A stretch of 37,858 nucleotides of DNA from Oceanobacillus caeni (GCF_019037185.1 NZ_JAHHXM010000029.1:1-37858), one strand, 5' to 3'. Shown: positions 7,756-16,643, numbered from the stretch's first letter. A program made the numbers and translations. Notes: generated by a model from the sequence alone, not told the origin.

Positions 7756-7938
7756 AGTACGTGTACAAAAAGGAGGATGAAAAGAACGGAGCATTTCACG
7801 TGAAGAACGGAAAAGCAAATCAACGAGTTACCACAGGATGTGGGTGACTTCCACGTTCGTCACAGGACGTGACAGAACCTAGTCGAAGATCCCTAAAACT
7901 GAAGCGTCTTTTTCACCGGACTTTTTGAACAACCTCTA
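7756..7938. repeat. MITE-like inverted-end repeat, copy 1
   Basis: The ends are imperfect inverted repeats: left GTGTACAAAAAGGAGGATGA, and the right end reversed reads GGTTGTTCAAAAAGTCCGGT. It shares AACGGAAAAGCAA and CCGGACTTTTTGAAC with copy 2 (33065-33232). TATTAG occurs just outside both ends, possibly a decayed target duplication. The middle carries about 60 extra bases absent from copy 2. Confidence 0.7.
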
Positions 7939-7987
7939 TTAGACAATAAATAATTTTATCACACATTAGTTTATCAAGCAAAGAAGT

Positions 7988-8986
7988 TTACCAATCTGTT
8001 ATAGATAATAAGATATCTTCTTTTTTTATAATAAAATCTTGGGAGGGATGAATTTGATATTGATTATTTCGTATAATTCCAAGAAGCAGATGTCCTCTTT
8101 TTAATAGTTTTTGCGATACGTCGAGAAAAGACAGTTCTGTTAATTCCACTGGACATTTGGAATGAGAAAATTGCTTTTGTTTTAAGAGGTTAGTAATGTC
8201 TTCAAATGGAGTAGCTGTTTTTTTATGTGACAATTCATGAAAAAATAGGATACTCATAAAGTTATTGGAACGAATAATGGTTGTAGCTCCAGCTCTTAAT
8301 GCATTCTCAATTTGTACTTTTGATAAAATTTCCGCGACGATAGGGACATCTTTGTTATTACCTCTAATAGCTAGTGTTGCTAGGATGGTCCAGTTATCCG
8401 AATGTCTTTCACTTTTTAAGTCATTTGCTGAAATTAATACCCTTGATGCATGCTTGATATTAGCCATGTGTAACACATAATCTTCGGTTGCATCTCCATT
8501 TATAAAATGGACGGGATAATTTTGATACGATATCTTTTTTTCCGAATGGTCAATTAGAACAATTTCCAAATTGGGAAAAATATCTGTAACAATTTCAATA
8601 AGTTGTCTAGTTCTTTCATTCCATCCAATAAAGATAAGATGATTTTGTCCTTTGAATTTTAGTTTCCCCCTTATAAGGTCTTGTTCTTTTCTAACGGCAC
8701 GAGAAGAAACGGCTGACACATAAAGAGCAATAAAACTTCCGCCGGTTAACATTAATAATATACCTACTATTCGACCTTCTGTAGTTAGGGGAGTATAGTC
8801 TCCATATCCAACGGTTGCTGCTGTAACAAATGCCCACCAGATCCCATCGAAAATAGTCGGAAACTGCTTAGGTTCAATAAAATGGATAAGGATTCCGTAA
8901 AATAACATGACAATGATAACAAGTAAAAGCAATTTAATCAGTAAGGGAAGACGTAAATAAAGATATTTTATAAATTTGATAGTCAT
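7988..8986 (-). CDS. yugO: Potassium channel with RCK (TrkA-N) domain, YugO-like
   Basis: Two-helix potassium channel subunit. Membrane helix 1 is at about residues 13-36, the pore loop carries the selectivity filter TVGYGD (58-63), helix 2 is at about 72-95. A cytoplasmic Rossmann-type TrkA-N domain follows (HLIFIGWNERTRQLIE from 116; DHSEKK, INGDATEDYVL), and the last 60 residues resemble a gating TrkA-C part. B. subtilis YugO (about 328 aa) has this order and is the biofilm-linked potassium channel of the mstX-yugO pair. No mstX is seen here. I start at the ATG after AGGTGATTCGT; a GTG three codons upstream overlaps that ribosome site. Ligand and gating are unknown. Confidence 0.9.
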   Translation of the reverse strand: MTIKFIKYLYLRLPLLIKLLLLVIIVMLFYGILIHFIEPKQFPTIFDGIWWAFVTAATVGYGDYTPLTTEGRIVGILLMLTGGSFIALYVSAVSSRAVRKEQDLIRGKLKFKGQNHLIFIGWNERTRQLIEIVTDIFPNLEIVLIDHSEKKISYQNYPVHFINGDATEDYVLHMANIKHASRVLISANDLKSERHSDNWTILATLAIRGNNKDVPIVAEILSKVQIENALRAGATTIIRSNNFMSILFFHELSHKKTATPFEDITNLLKQKQFSHSKCPVELTELSFLDVSQKLLKRGHLLLGIIRNNQYQIHPSQDFIIKKEDILLSITDW

Positions 8987-9078
8987 ACGAATCACCTATT
9001 AAGGTTTTTCTTTCTAGCTTCAGCGCTCAACTCTTAATAGTATGGACGAAATGTCCGCATTATAATACATGCAAAATA

Positions 9079-9121
9079 GAAGAAAAAATGGCATTGATTA
9101 ATCAATACCATTTTTTCTTCT
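9079..9121. terminator. Terminator after the thioredoxin-like gene
   Basis: Nearly perfect stem GAAGAAAAAATGG...CCATTTTTTCTTC with an inner ATTGAT/ATCAAT. It lies directly after the minus-strand stop at 9123. Confidence 0.85.
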
Positions 9122-9122
9122 A

Positions 9123-9674
9123 TTATTTATTTAATGCATTTTTGATGCTTTGGTAAACTTCAGGGCGGAACTCTGTTTTTTCTTGGAATGCTTGATGCAT
9201 AGATTTATACAGTTCTTTTGATTTTTCTTCAAAATCTTCCGCATCTTTTGATGGTAAACTAGCTCTCTTCTCATCCACAAATTGTTGAACTACATCCGCA
9301 CGTGGTCCCCATTTAGCGAATTCGTTTCCATCTTTATCAATAAAAATAAATATAGGAATTGATCTTGACTTACCATTTGTTAAATACTGATCCATTAAGT
9401 CTAAATTAGAGTCTCGAAGAAGCATACGAACATCAATATTTGCTTTTTTAGATAATCTTAATAGAATCGGGATGTTAAGCATTGCGTCGCCACACCAATC
9501 CTCTGTAAGTACGATAGCACGGAGACTTTTTTCTTTTATTTTTTCATAAAACGCTGTATCCTCAGGTGCTTGAAAGCTTTCATAAATATCAAGAAAACCT
9601 TCTTTGTTTTTTTCCATACCCTTTATGTACTCTTCCGGTGACATTGCCTTTTCAAACCATTGATTTAAATCCAT
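9123..9674 (-). CDS. Thioredoxin-like fold protein with a single active-site cysteine
   Basis: Soluble 183-aa protein with a thioredoxin-like core: LRAIVLTEDWCGDAMLNIPILLRLSKKA, the strand IDVRMLLRD, and the cis-proline loop SRSIPIFIFIDKDGNE. It belongs to the firmicute group with EDWCGDA in place of the CxxC redox site: Cys61 is present, but the second cysteine is Ala64. It is therefore unlikely to form the usual disulfide and may act as a monothiol protein or have lost redox activity. The N-terminal 45 residues and the Glu/Lys-rich C-terminal helix are outside the core. No signal peptide. It diverges from the M42 peptidase gene and is not obviously co-regulated with it. Confidence 0.82.
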   Translation of the reverse strand: MDLNQWFEKAMSPEEYIKGMEKNKEGFLDIYESFQAPEDTAFYEKIKEKSLRAIVLTEDWCGDAMLNIPILLRLSKKANIDVRMLLRDSNLDLMDQYLTNGKSRSIPIFIFIDKDGNEFAKWGPRADVVQQFVDEKRASLPSKDAEDFEEKSKELYKSMHQAFQEKTEFRPEVYQSIKNALNK

Positions 9675-9799
9675 GTCATCCCCTCCATTTTTTTCTTTAT
9701 TTTACCTATTAAATCAGAATGGGTAAACTTAAGTGCTCTATACTTTTATTTTTGCTATGATAAATCTATTAAAAGGTTGTCATTAGGAGGAATGCTTGG

Positions 9800-10855
9800 A
9801 TGAATTGTAATAAAGAATTTCTATTGGAGCTATTAACAACACCATCACCTTCTAGTATGGAGATGGAAATTCAAAAGAAATGGATTAACTATGTAAAAGA
9901 ATTTGCGGATGAAGTCATAACAGATAATGCAGGAAATGCAGTTGGTGTTTTAAATCCAAATGCTGAATTTAAAATATTGCTAGCAGGGCATTGTGATGAA
10001 ATAGCACTTGTTGTTAATCGAATTGATGATGGGGGATTTTTACACTTTGATAAAATGGGTGGTATTAATCCGAAAGCAGCAGTAGGAATGCAGGTAACTG
10101 TTTTAGGTTATGAAAAAACAATCACTGGAGTAATTGGAGTTAATGCCCAACATCATGGCGGTTTAAAAAGTGATTTTGATTTGGGCGATTTATTTATAGA
10201 TTGTGGTTATCAATCAAAAGAGGAAGCGGAAAAGGAAGTACAAATTGGTGATTTATGTGTATATAAAGTGAATCCCGAAATTTTAAAGGATCGTTATATT
10301 ACAGGTAGGGGATTAGATAATCGGACTGGGTTATTTATCGTTGCAGAAGTATTAAAACGATTATCAGAAAAGGATATAAATGTCGGTGTTTATGCGGCAA
10401 GTACGGTAAATGAAGAAACGAATATGGGTGGTGCGTATTTTGCTGCTTCAGGAATTAATCCTACAATGGCCATTGCCTGTGATGTGACATTCGCAACCGA
10501 TTACCCTGGGGTAAATAAAAATAAATATGGAGATGTAAGATTAGAGAAAGGTCCTGTTTTAGCTAAAGGTGCGCCGATTAACATTAAAATGAACAAATTA
10601 TTAGAAAACGCCGCTAAAAAACTGGATATAAATGTTCAATACGAGTTAACGCCAAGAATGACTGGGACGGATGCTGATAAAATGAGATTTACCGGTAAGG
10701 GAGTTCCGATTGCATTAGTATCATTACCGTTACGTTATATGCATTCGCCTGTTGAAACAGCTAGTTTTATCGATATGGAACAGGAAATGGAGTTATTAGT
10801 AACGATGATTGAAAATATGACAGGAAAAGAGAGTCTTAATCCTTTGGAAGATTAG
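9800..10855 (+). CDS. M42-family metallo-aminopeptidase
   Basis: Cytoplasmic dinuclear metal aminopeptidase of the M42 (glutamyl aminopeptidase/TET-like) family, often mis-annotated as endoglucanase. The 351-aa product shows the full active site: His64 and Asp66 in AGHCDE, bridging Asp173 in GRGLDNRTG, catalytic Glu205 and Glu206 in VNEETNMGG, Asp228 in ACDVT and His315 in MHSPVE. A dimerisation domain interrupts the catalytic domain at about residues 70-160, as usual. AGGAGG lies 9 nt before the ATG. B. subtilis has three such paralogues (YsdC, YtoP, YhfE) and I cannot tell which this corresponds to. Role: probably peptide turnover. Confidence 0.92.
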   Translation: MNCNKEFLLELLTTPSPSSMEMEIQKKWINYVKEFADEVITDNAGNAVGVLNPNAEFKILLAGHCDEIALVVNRIDDGGFLHFDKMGGINPKAAVGMQVTVLGYEKTITGVIGVNAQHHGGLKSDFDLGDLFIDCGYQSKEEAEKEVQIGDLCVYKVNPEILKDRYITGRGLDNRTGLFIVAEVLKRLSEKDINVGVYAASTVNEETNMGGAYFAASGINPTMAIACDVTFATDYPGVNKNKYGDVRLEKGPVLAKGAPINIKMNKLLENAAKKLDINVQYELTPRMTGTDADKMRFTGKGVPIALVSLPLRYMHSPVETASFIDMEQEMELLVTMIENMTGKESLNPLED

Positions 10856-10923
10856 TAAATAACTCTTTTCAAATTAAAAAATAAGATGTATACTATACAT
10901 AAATAATTTAATAATCGATTTCA

Positions 10924-11061
10924 ATCTTCGGGGCAGGGTGTAATTCCCGACCGGCGGTAAATAGCTGTTCGCTATAAGTCCGCGACCCACAGTTTATTTA
11001 GATTGTGGTTGACCTGGTGGAAACCCAGGACCGACAGTTAAAGTCTGGATGAGAGAAGATG
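10924..11061 (+). promoter_or_regulatory. FMN riboswitch (RFN element) of ribU
   Basis: All hallmark segments are present in order: ATCTTCGGGGCAGGGTG, AATTCCCGACCGGCGGTA, GTCCGCGACCC, GACCTGGTGGAAACCCAGG, CCGACAGT and GGATGAGAGAAGAT closing on the 5' ATCTTC. A plausible promoter (TTTCAA-16-TATACT) lies at about 10867-10895. FMN binding should stop expression of the riboflavin transporter through the downstream terminator. Confidence 0.97.
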
Positions 11062-11117
11062 TCGAGCCTGATTAGGTACTTTTTTTGTACCATAATTTTG
11101 CTATACTTTTGTATATT

Positions 11118-11155
11118 AAACCCTAAAGCGCCCCAATTAGGCCTTTAGGGTTTTT
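11118..11155 (+). terminator. Expression-platform terminator of the FMN riboswitch
   Basis: Stem AAACCCTAAAG/CTTTAGGGTTT plus T5, 85 bp before the ribU start. CCAATTAGGC in its loop region can pair with GCCTGATTAGG just after the aptamer, a candidate antiterminator. Confidence 0.85.
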
Positions 11156-11239
11156 ATGTGTAAATATAGCATTTTTATCAGATTTAGGCTTCTCCTTCAC
11201 GACAAGATAGAAATCGATCATATTGAAGGAGGATAACAA

Positions 11240-11827
11240 ATGGGAAAATCAACTAAGCAATCATTAAGTTTAGTTAAATTAATTATTTTGGCATTATTAG
11301 GGACAATTTCATTAGTATTATTTTTCTTAAACTTTCCTTTGCCATTTCTACCACCTTACTTAAAAATAGATTTTAGCGAAGTTCCGGCTTTAATGGCGGG
11401 CCTAATTTTTTCTCCAGTCGCTGGTGTTATCGTCGTAGCAGTGAAGAACTTATTGTATCTTGCAGTTTCAGGTGCAGGTGATCCAATTGGAGTTGCGGCA
11501 AACTTTTTAGCAGGTCTTATGTTTGTTTTACCGGTATCCATTTTTTATCATCGATTTAAAAAAGGTGTGAAAAGTGTTGTTTCCGGACTAGTAACAGGAA
11601 CAATCATTATGACAATTGGAATGAGTGTTCTAAATTACTTTATTGTTTTACCAGCGTATGGTTGGTTTATGGGTTGGGAAATGACACCAGAAGTAATTTG
11701 GTCCTCTGTTTTAATAGGGGTACTTCCATTTAATGCAATTAAAGGAATTATAGTGGGAATCTTATTCGTTCCTTTATTTATCAAGATGAAGAACTGGGTA
11801 GAACAACAACAAGCAAAATTTATATAA
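11240..11827 (+). CDS. ribU: Riboflavin ECF transporter substrate-binding subunit RibU
   Basis: Membrane S-component that binds riboflavin and works with the shared EcfA1A2T energising module to import it. The 195-aa product has six hydrophobic segments. It matches RibU/YpaA of B. subtilis (190 aa) at LNFPLPFLPPYLKIDFSEVPAL, VKNLLYLAVSG, ANFLAGLMFVLP, MSVLNYFIVLPAYGWF and GVLPFNAIKGIIVG. Placement directly behind an FMN riboswitch confirms the vitamin specificity. The start follows GAAGGAGGATAACAA. A monocistronic unit: a terminator hairpin follows the stop codon. The energising subunits are not in this window. Confidence 0.97.
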   Translation: MGKSTKQSLSLVKLIILALLGTISLVLFFLNFPLPFLPPYLKIDFSEVPALMAGLIFSPVAGVIVVAVKNLLYLAVSGAGDPIGVAANFLAGLMFVLPVSIFYHRFKKGVKSVVSGLVTGTIIMTIGMSVLNYFIVLPAYGWFMGWEMTPEVIWSSVLIGVLPFNAIKGIIVGILFVPLFIKMKNWVEQQQAKFI

Positions 11828-11838
11828 ATAAAATTCAC

Positions 11839-11865
11839 AGCTAGCCTCTAGGGGTTAGCTTTTTA
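11839..11865 (+). terminator. Terminator after ribU
   Basis: Stem AGCTAGCC/GGTTAGCT (G-U pair inside) followed by T5. Confidence 0.75.
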
Positions 11866-11869
11866 TGTA

Positions 11870-11901
11870 AATAAAAAAGAAGCAGCAAGTAAACTGCTTC
11901 T
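11870..11901 (-). terminator. Terminator after menI
   Basis: Minus-strand stem AGAAGCAG/CTGCTTCT with an 8-nt loop, then TTTTTTAT. It ends the menA-menI transcript. Confidence 0.85.
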
Positions 11902-11912
11902 CCGTCCTTCAT

Positions 11913-12305
11913 CTATTTTTTCTTTGAAACAATTCCTATTGTACATCTTGATATACATATTAAAGCATCTTCTTCGTCCGTTAGGCGTACTTCCCAAACG
12001 GCGGTTGTTTTACCACTGTGGATAGGTTTTCCTTTTGCGGTAACTATTCCCTCTCTTTTACTTTTAATATGATTGGCGTTAATCTCAATACCGAAGACAT
12101 TACATTCATTGAGATCGACATTCATTGCTGCTCCCATACTTGCAACAGTTTCAGCGAGTGCGACAGATGCGCCACCGTGTAAAAAACCATATGGTTGACG
12201 AGTTCGTTTATCTACTGGCATAGTCATAATTATTTCATTTTTATCTAAAGAAACGATTTCAATCCCTAGATTTTCGATCAATGTATCATTTAATAAATCT
12301 TCCAT
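11913..12305 (-). CDS. menI: 1,4-dihydroxy-2-naphthoyl-CoA thioesterase (YuxO/MenI type)
   Basis: Hotdog-fold thioesterase of 130 aa matching B. subtilis YuxO (126 aa), the enzyme proposed to hydrolyse DHNA-CoA to DHNA between MenB and MenA. Visible are MPVDKRTRQPYGFLHGGASV, the catalytic Glu52 in ALAETVAS following the HGG loop, GIEINANHIKS, and the C-terminal LICISRCTIGIV. It lies 10 bp behind menA on the same strand; the menA stop codon is inside the menI ribosome-site region (TAAGGGGAT), so they are co-transcribed and probably translationally coupled. Pairing with menA, the next step of the pathway, strongly supports the assignment over a generic PaaI-type thioesterase. Confidence 0.88.
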   Translation of the reverse strand: MEDLLNDTLIENLGIEIVSLDKNEIIMTMPVDKRTRQPYGFLHGGASVALAETVASMGAAMNVDLNECNVFGIEINANHIKSKREGIVTAKGKPIHSGKTTAVWEVRLTDEEDALICISRCTIGIVSKKK

Positions 12306-12315
12306 CTCTATCCCC

Positions 12316-13248
12316 TTAAATAAAATGACTTATTAGTAATGATATACCTAAAAGTAATCCATATATCGTATTCGTTTTTCCAGTTTCCTTCATTGCTGGC
12401 ATCATTTCTAGAGGTTCTGTTTTACCACGGAAATTTTTAATTACTTTAATCGCTATAGGTATGCTTGCAAATGTTATGATAGACCATAATGGTAATATAT
12501 TAAAAATAATATAAACAGCAGTTAGAAGGTAAGCAATAAAAAATAAAAATGCCATAACCGTTATGGATTTTTCCCTACCTAAAAGAACTGGTATTGTCTT
12601 TCGTCCGCCTTTCTTATCTCCATCTCTATCGCGAATATTATTTGCCATATTGATACTTCCAATAAGAATCATGACGGGAAGTGATATAAATACGACTCGT
12701 CCTGTTAATACATCCGTTTGAATAAAGTAGCTTATACCAATAATAACGGATCCCATCATTAGACCGGATGCTAGCTCACCAAAAGGTGTAGACGAAATTG
12801 GAAGAGGACCACCAGTATATAAATATCCAATTGCCATACATGCAAGTCCAATTACCATGATCCACCAACTAGATACATAACAAATATAGGCCCCAATAAA
12901 CATAGCTAAAATATAAAGGATAATGGCGAGGTTTTTTATTGTTTTTGGCTTAATTCCATCACGTACGATGGAACCGCTAATTCCAACAGATTCAGTTGTG
13001 TCTAAGCCTCTTTTAAAGTCGTAGTACTCATTAAAAAGGTTTGTGGCCGTTTGTATAAGTATGGAAGCTACGAGCATAGCAAAAAATAATAGCCAATCTA
13101 TCTTACCATCAACGTAAGCAAGCATCGTTCCTACGAATACAGGAACAAAAGAAGCGGTTAACGTATGTGGACGAGTCATTCGCCACCATACATGGAAGCC
13201 GTCTTTTTCATTTAAGGCATGCTTTATATTATTATTAGTCGACTGCAT
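12316..13248 (-). CDS. menA: 1,4-dihydroxy-2-naphthoate polyprenyltransferase
   Basis: Integral membrane prenyltransferase that attaches the polyprenyl chain to DHNA and releases CO2, giving demethylmenaquinone. UbiA-fold protein of 310 aa with about eight to nine membrane helices. The first Asp-rich motif appears as NLFNEYYDFKRGLD (near residue 68) and the second as NNIRDRDGDKKGGRKTIP (near residue 203); these bind Mg-diphosphate. MRMTRPHTLT-like N-terminal WWRMTRPHTLTASFVPV is typical of MenA. GGGGGA precedes the ATG. It is transcribed divergently from menF from a consensus promoter and heads the menA-menI operon. Identity over UbiA, heme A or heme O synthases is supported by the surrounding men genes. 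Confidence 0.96.
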   Translation of the reverse strand: MQSTNNNIKHALNEKDGFHVWWRMTRPHTLTASFVPVFVGTMLAYVDGKIDWLLFFAMLVASILIQTATNLFNEYYDFKRGLDTTESVGISGSIVRDGIKPKTIKNLAIILYILAMFIGAYICYVSSWWIMVIGLACMAIGYLYTGGPLPISSTPFGELASGLMMGSVIIGISYFIQTDVLTGRVVFISLPVMILIGSINMANNIRDRDGDKKGGRKTIPVLLGREKSITVMAFLFFIAYLLTAVYIIFNILPLWSIITFASIPIAIKVIKNFRGKTEPLEMMPAMKETGKTNTIYGLLLGISLLISHFI

Positions 13249-13322
13249 TCAAGTCTTCCCCCTGACGTCATTCAATATGATAATTTGTTAGATAAAGAAG
13301 TATTTCTTAGAACATCATTCTA

Positions 13323-13351
13323 ATTTTAGGTGAATCAGTATAGGGTGTCAA
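13323..13351 (-). promoter_or_regulatory. Predicted sigma-A promoter of menA-menI
   Basis: On the minus strand TTGACA (13346-13351), 17-bp spacer, TAAAAT (13323-13328). Consensus -35, near-consensus -10, 75 bp before the menA ATG. Confidence 0.75.
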
Positions 13352-13426
13352 TGTTTTATCCTATTCTAAGAAAGTTCTCAAAATCATCTTTTCATCAGTT
13401 TCCTAAATGAAAGAAAAGGGCTTTTC

Positions 13427-13455
13427 TTGAGAAAGATAGCAAAAGGGCATAAAAT
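13427..13455 (+). promoter_or_regulatory. Predicted sigma-A promoter of the menFDHB(E) operon
   Basis: TTGAGA (13427-13432), 17-bp spacer, TAAAAT (13450-13455), 39 bp upstream of the menF ATG. It has the same -10 hexamer as the divergent menA promoter. The two lie about 75 bp apart, so shared control is possible. Confidence 0.7.
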
Positions 13456-13494
13456 ATATATGGACGTTTTTGCCATATCGGAGGTTTACGTAAA

Positions 13495-14880
13495 ATGATT
13501 GAATTAAAAGAAGAACAAGTTGAAACCATTCTTGAAAAAGCGATTGAAGGCATAAATAGTGATGATGACTATCAACTTGTTAGCATGACTAAAAAGATAA
13601 AATATAATAATGCTCTTTCATTTTTTGAAGCAGCGAAATATATAAAAAAGAACCGTACGTTTTGGATGAGCTCGGAGGAAGATTTTTATTTAGTCGGGAT
13701 TGGTCAGGCGTACGAAATTATAGCAGAGGAGTCGCGCTTTGAAGAAACAAAAAAGGCGTGGAATCAGTTGTTGGAGAAAGCGACAATCTATAATCCTTAT
13801 GAACAGCCCGGGACAGGGATTGTTGCATTAGGTGGATTGTCTTTTGATCCCAAAAAGCCAACCACACCGCTATGGGAAAATTTTAAACCTAGCCATTTTA
13901 CAGTTCCCGAATTTTTAATGACAAAACACAATAGAGAGTGTTATCTCACGGTAAATATTTTAGTAAGGAAAAATGATCATCCCCGTCAACTTGCCAATGA
14001 ATGGAGGGATTTGGAAAACTCACTTTTTCAAAAGGCAAGCATAGAAAAGCAAATGTTAACAATTACAGAAAAAAAAGAAATAGAACCGACGGAATGGAAA
14101 GAAACCGTTCGGAAAGCTAAAGAAAAAATTAACCATTCAGATATAGAAAAAATTGTTTTAGCTCGTGAAATGTATTTACGGTTTAATGAAAATGCAAATA
14201 TAGGATCTATTTTACAGAAATTATTAGATACCCATCCAAGCAGTTATATTTTTGCTATTGAAAAGGATGAAGATTGTTTTCTCGGTGCTACACCGGAAAG
14301 ACTTGTCAAATTAGAGAAGGATCATTTACTTTCTACATGTTTGGCAGGGACCGCGCCAAGAGGGAAGACGAAAGAAGAAGATCAAGCAATTAGTGAAGGT
14401 TTATTACATGATCAAAAGAATCGAGAAGAACATGATTTTGTTGTGAAAATGATAAAAAATGCAATAAAAGATTGTTGTACACATCTTGATGTGCCTAATG
14501 AACCAATCATTTATCCTTTAACAAACTTACAACATTTATATACACCTGTAACTGCAACACTAAAAAAGGAGTATAGTTTATTTGATATCATTGAGAAACT
14601 TCATCCAACACCTGCTCTAGGCGGTACACCAAAGGAAGCTTCTCTTCAGTTTATAAGAGAATATGAACGTTTAGATCGCGGGTGGTATGGGGCGCCAATT
14701 GGATGGCTAGATAGTAATCAGAATGGAGAATTTGCTGTAGCTATTCGTTCAGCTTTAATTAAAGATACAGAAGCTTCATTATTTGCAGGTTGTGGTGTTG
14801 TAAAAGACTCCAATCCTGATGAAGAATATGAAGAAACCAACATCAAATTTTTGCCGATGTTATCTGTTTTAGGAGGTTAA
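13495..14880 (+). CDS. menF: Isochorismate synthase, menaquinone-specific
   Basis: Converts chorismate to isochorismate, the entry step to menaquinone. The 461-aa product has the chorismate-binding enzyme fold in its C-terminal 250 residues: SDIEKIVLAREM, FLGATPERLVKL, STCLAGTAPRGKT, HPTPALGGTPKEASLQ, ERLDRGWYGAPIGW, EFAVAIRSALI and AGCGVVKDSNPDEEYEE. The N-terminal 190 residues are the variable part. Length and context (menD 8 bp downstream) favour MenF over anthranilate or siderophore isochorismate synthases. The start follows CGGAGGTTTACGTAAA. The first gene of the + operon. Confidence 0.96.
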   Translation: MIELKEEQVETILEKAIEGINSDDDYQLVSMTKKIKYNNALSFFEAAKYIKKNRTFWMSSEEDFYLVGIGQAYEIIAEESRFEETKKAWNQLLEKATIYNPYEQPGTGIVALGGLSFDPKKPTTPLWENFKPSHFTVPEFLMTKHNRECYLTVNILVRKNDHPRQLANEWRDLENSLFQKASIEKQMLTITEKKEIEPTEWKETVRKAKEKINHSDIEKIVLAREMYLRFNENANIGSILQKLLDTHPSSYIFAIEKDEDCFLGATPERLVKLEKDHLLSTCLAGTAPRGKTKEEDQAISEGLLHDQKNREEHDFVVKMIKNAIKDCCTHLDVPNEPIIYPLTNLQHLYTPVTATLKKEYSLFDIIEKLHPTPALGGTPKEASLQFIREYERLDRGWYGAPIGWLDSNQNGEFAVAIRSALIKDTEASLFAGCGVVKDSNPDEEYEETNIKFLPMLSVLGG

Positions 14881-14887
14881 GTAAATA

Positions 14888-16639
14888 ATGGAGCGCATTG
14901 AAATACTAACGAGATATACTGCTAATTTTGTAGACGAAATTGTACAAAGTGGAGTGACGGACGTAGTTATTTCACCTGGGTCAAGGTCAACACCTCTAGC
15001 ATTAACATTCACGGAACATCCAGACATTAAAGAATGGGTTTTAGTCGATGAACGTTCTGCAGCATTTTTTGCGTTGGGAATGGCGAAAGAACAAAGTAAG
15101 CCAGTTGTACTAGTTTGTACTTCTGGAACAGCCACAGCAAATTACTTTCCTGCAATTATAGAAGCATATTATAGCAGGGTGCCACTTATCGTATTAACAG
15201 CTGATCGTCCGCATGAGCTGCGGGACACTGGAGCACCACAAGCGATTGAGCAAATTAAAATGTACGGTGATTATGTGAAATGGTTTCACGAAATGGCGTT
15301 ACCTGAGGCGACACCAGAAATGTTAGAATACGTCCGTAATAAAGCCAGTCGTGCAGTTTATACGGCAAATGAGGGGAATCCTGGTGTTATTCATTTGAAT
15401 TTTCCGTTTCGTGAACCATTAACACCAGATTTTGCGATTGATAAACTATGGGAGCCTATTGGTTTACCACATTGGAAACAGATTGATCAATTAGTATATG
15501 ATGGGGAGAAACAACTTAGCTCCCGTGATTTAAAATCGATTGTAACCCAGTTAAAGAATTTAAAACGAGGTTTAATTGTATGTGGTCCACAAATGGAACC
15601 TCGTTTAGCTGAGTCAGTAGCTAATTTGGCACTAAAGTGGGGAGTACCGGTCTTAGCAGATCCATTATCACAAGTTCGTTCAGGTCATCATCCTCTAGAT
15701 AATATTATAGAAGGATACGATGCCATACTAAAAAATAAAACTATCCGAGACTTACTAAAGCCTGACTTCATTATTCGTTTTGGGGCTATGCCAGTATCGA
15801 AACCCTTTTTATTTTTTATGAAGGAAAATAAAGATGCAGTACAGTTTGTCGTGGAAAATCATGCCGGTTACAGGGAATTTACAGGAAATAGAACGCAATT
15901 TATTTTTGCTAATTCTTCGCAGCTATGTGAAAGACTATTTCAAGTAACTGATTTTAAAATGGATCCATCATGGTTAAGAAAATGGAAAAATATGAACCAT
16001 ATTGCTAAAAAACATATCCTATCTAGTCAGGAAGAAAAAATGACTGAAGGAGAGGCGGTACGTAGTCTATTCGAAGTTACTCCAAATGATAGCTATGTTT
16101 ATGTTGCGAATAGTATGCCTATCCGCGATGTTGACAGTTTTATGCTGAATACAGAAAAAAATATAACTGTCTTGGCGAATAGAGGAGCTAATGGTATCGA
16201 TGGACTTATTTCAAGTGGAATGGGTGCCGCAACTTCGAAAAAGCCCGTTACTATTATTGCTGGTGACCTATCTTTCTACCATGACATGAACGGTCTATTA
16301 GCCGCTAAGTTCTTTCAATTAAATGTTACGATACTTTTAATCAATAACAATGGTGGAGGTATTTTTTCCTTTTTACCACAGTCCAATAGTAATAATAAAC
16401 ATTTTGAAGCTATATTTGGCACTCCACTTGATATAGATTTCAGATATGCCGCTTTTATGTATGGTGGTAAATATGCAATAGCAAATACAAATGATGAATT
16501 AAAAGAACTATTGCAAACTAGCCATAATCAAAAAGGCTTACATGTTATTGAAATTAAGACAGATCGAGCGGAAAATGTTGTTTGGCATCAAAAAATTTGG
16601 AAAGTTATTGAGAAAGAAATTATAGAACGTTGGGGATGA
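14888..16639 (+). CDS. menD: SEPHCHC synthase MenD
   Basis: ThDP-dependent enzyme adding decarboxylated 2-oxoglutarate to isochorismate to give SEPHCHC. The 583-aa product follows the family from end to end (B. subtilis 580 aa): SPGSRSTPLAL at 29-39, the ThDP-activating Glu55 in VDERSAAFFALG, CTSGTATANYFPA, TADRPHELRDTGAPQAI, SNRGANGIDG-like ANRGANGIDGLISSGMG, and the cofactor motif GDLSFYHDMNGLLAAK with NNNGGGIFSFLPQ. GGAGG overlaps the menF stop codon, so translation is probably coupled. Second gene of the operon. Confidence 0.98.
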   Translation: MERIEILTRYTANFVDEIVQSGVTDVVISPGSRSTPLALTFTEHPDIKEWVLVDERSAAFFALGMAKEQSKPVVLVCTSGTATANYFPAIIEAYYSRVPLIVLTADRPHELRDTGAPQAIEQIKMYGDYVKWFHEMALPEATPEMLEYVRNKASRAVYTANEGNPGVIHLNFPFREPLTPDFAIDKLWEPIGLPHWKQIDQLVYDGEKQLSSRDLKSIVTQLKNLKRGLIVCGPQMEPRLAESVANLALKWGVPVLADPLSQVRSGHHPLDNIIEGYDAILKNKTIRDLLKPDFIIRFGAMPVSKPFLFFMKENKDAVQFVVENHAGYREFTGNRTQFIFANSSQLCERLFQVTDFKMDPSWLRKWKNMNHIAKKHILSSQEEKMTEGEAVRSLFEVTPNDSYVYVANSMPIRDVDSFMLNTEKNITVLANRGANGIDGLISSGMGAATSKKPVTIIAGDLSFYHDMNGLLAAKFFQLNVTILLINNNGGGIFSFLPQSNSNNKHFEAIFGTPLDIDFRYAAFMYGGKYAIANTNDELKELLQTSHNQKGLHVIEIKTDRAENVVWHQKIWKVIEKEIIERWG

Positions 16640-16643
16640 TGAA

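Noticed and set aside
9005-9062. Remnant of the GC-rich palindromic repeat (CTAGCTTCAGCGCTC)
   Set aside because: Only about a dozen bases match; too short to support.
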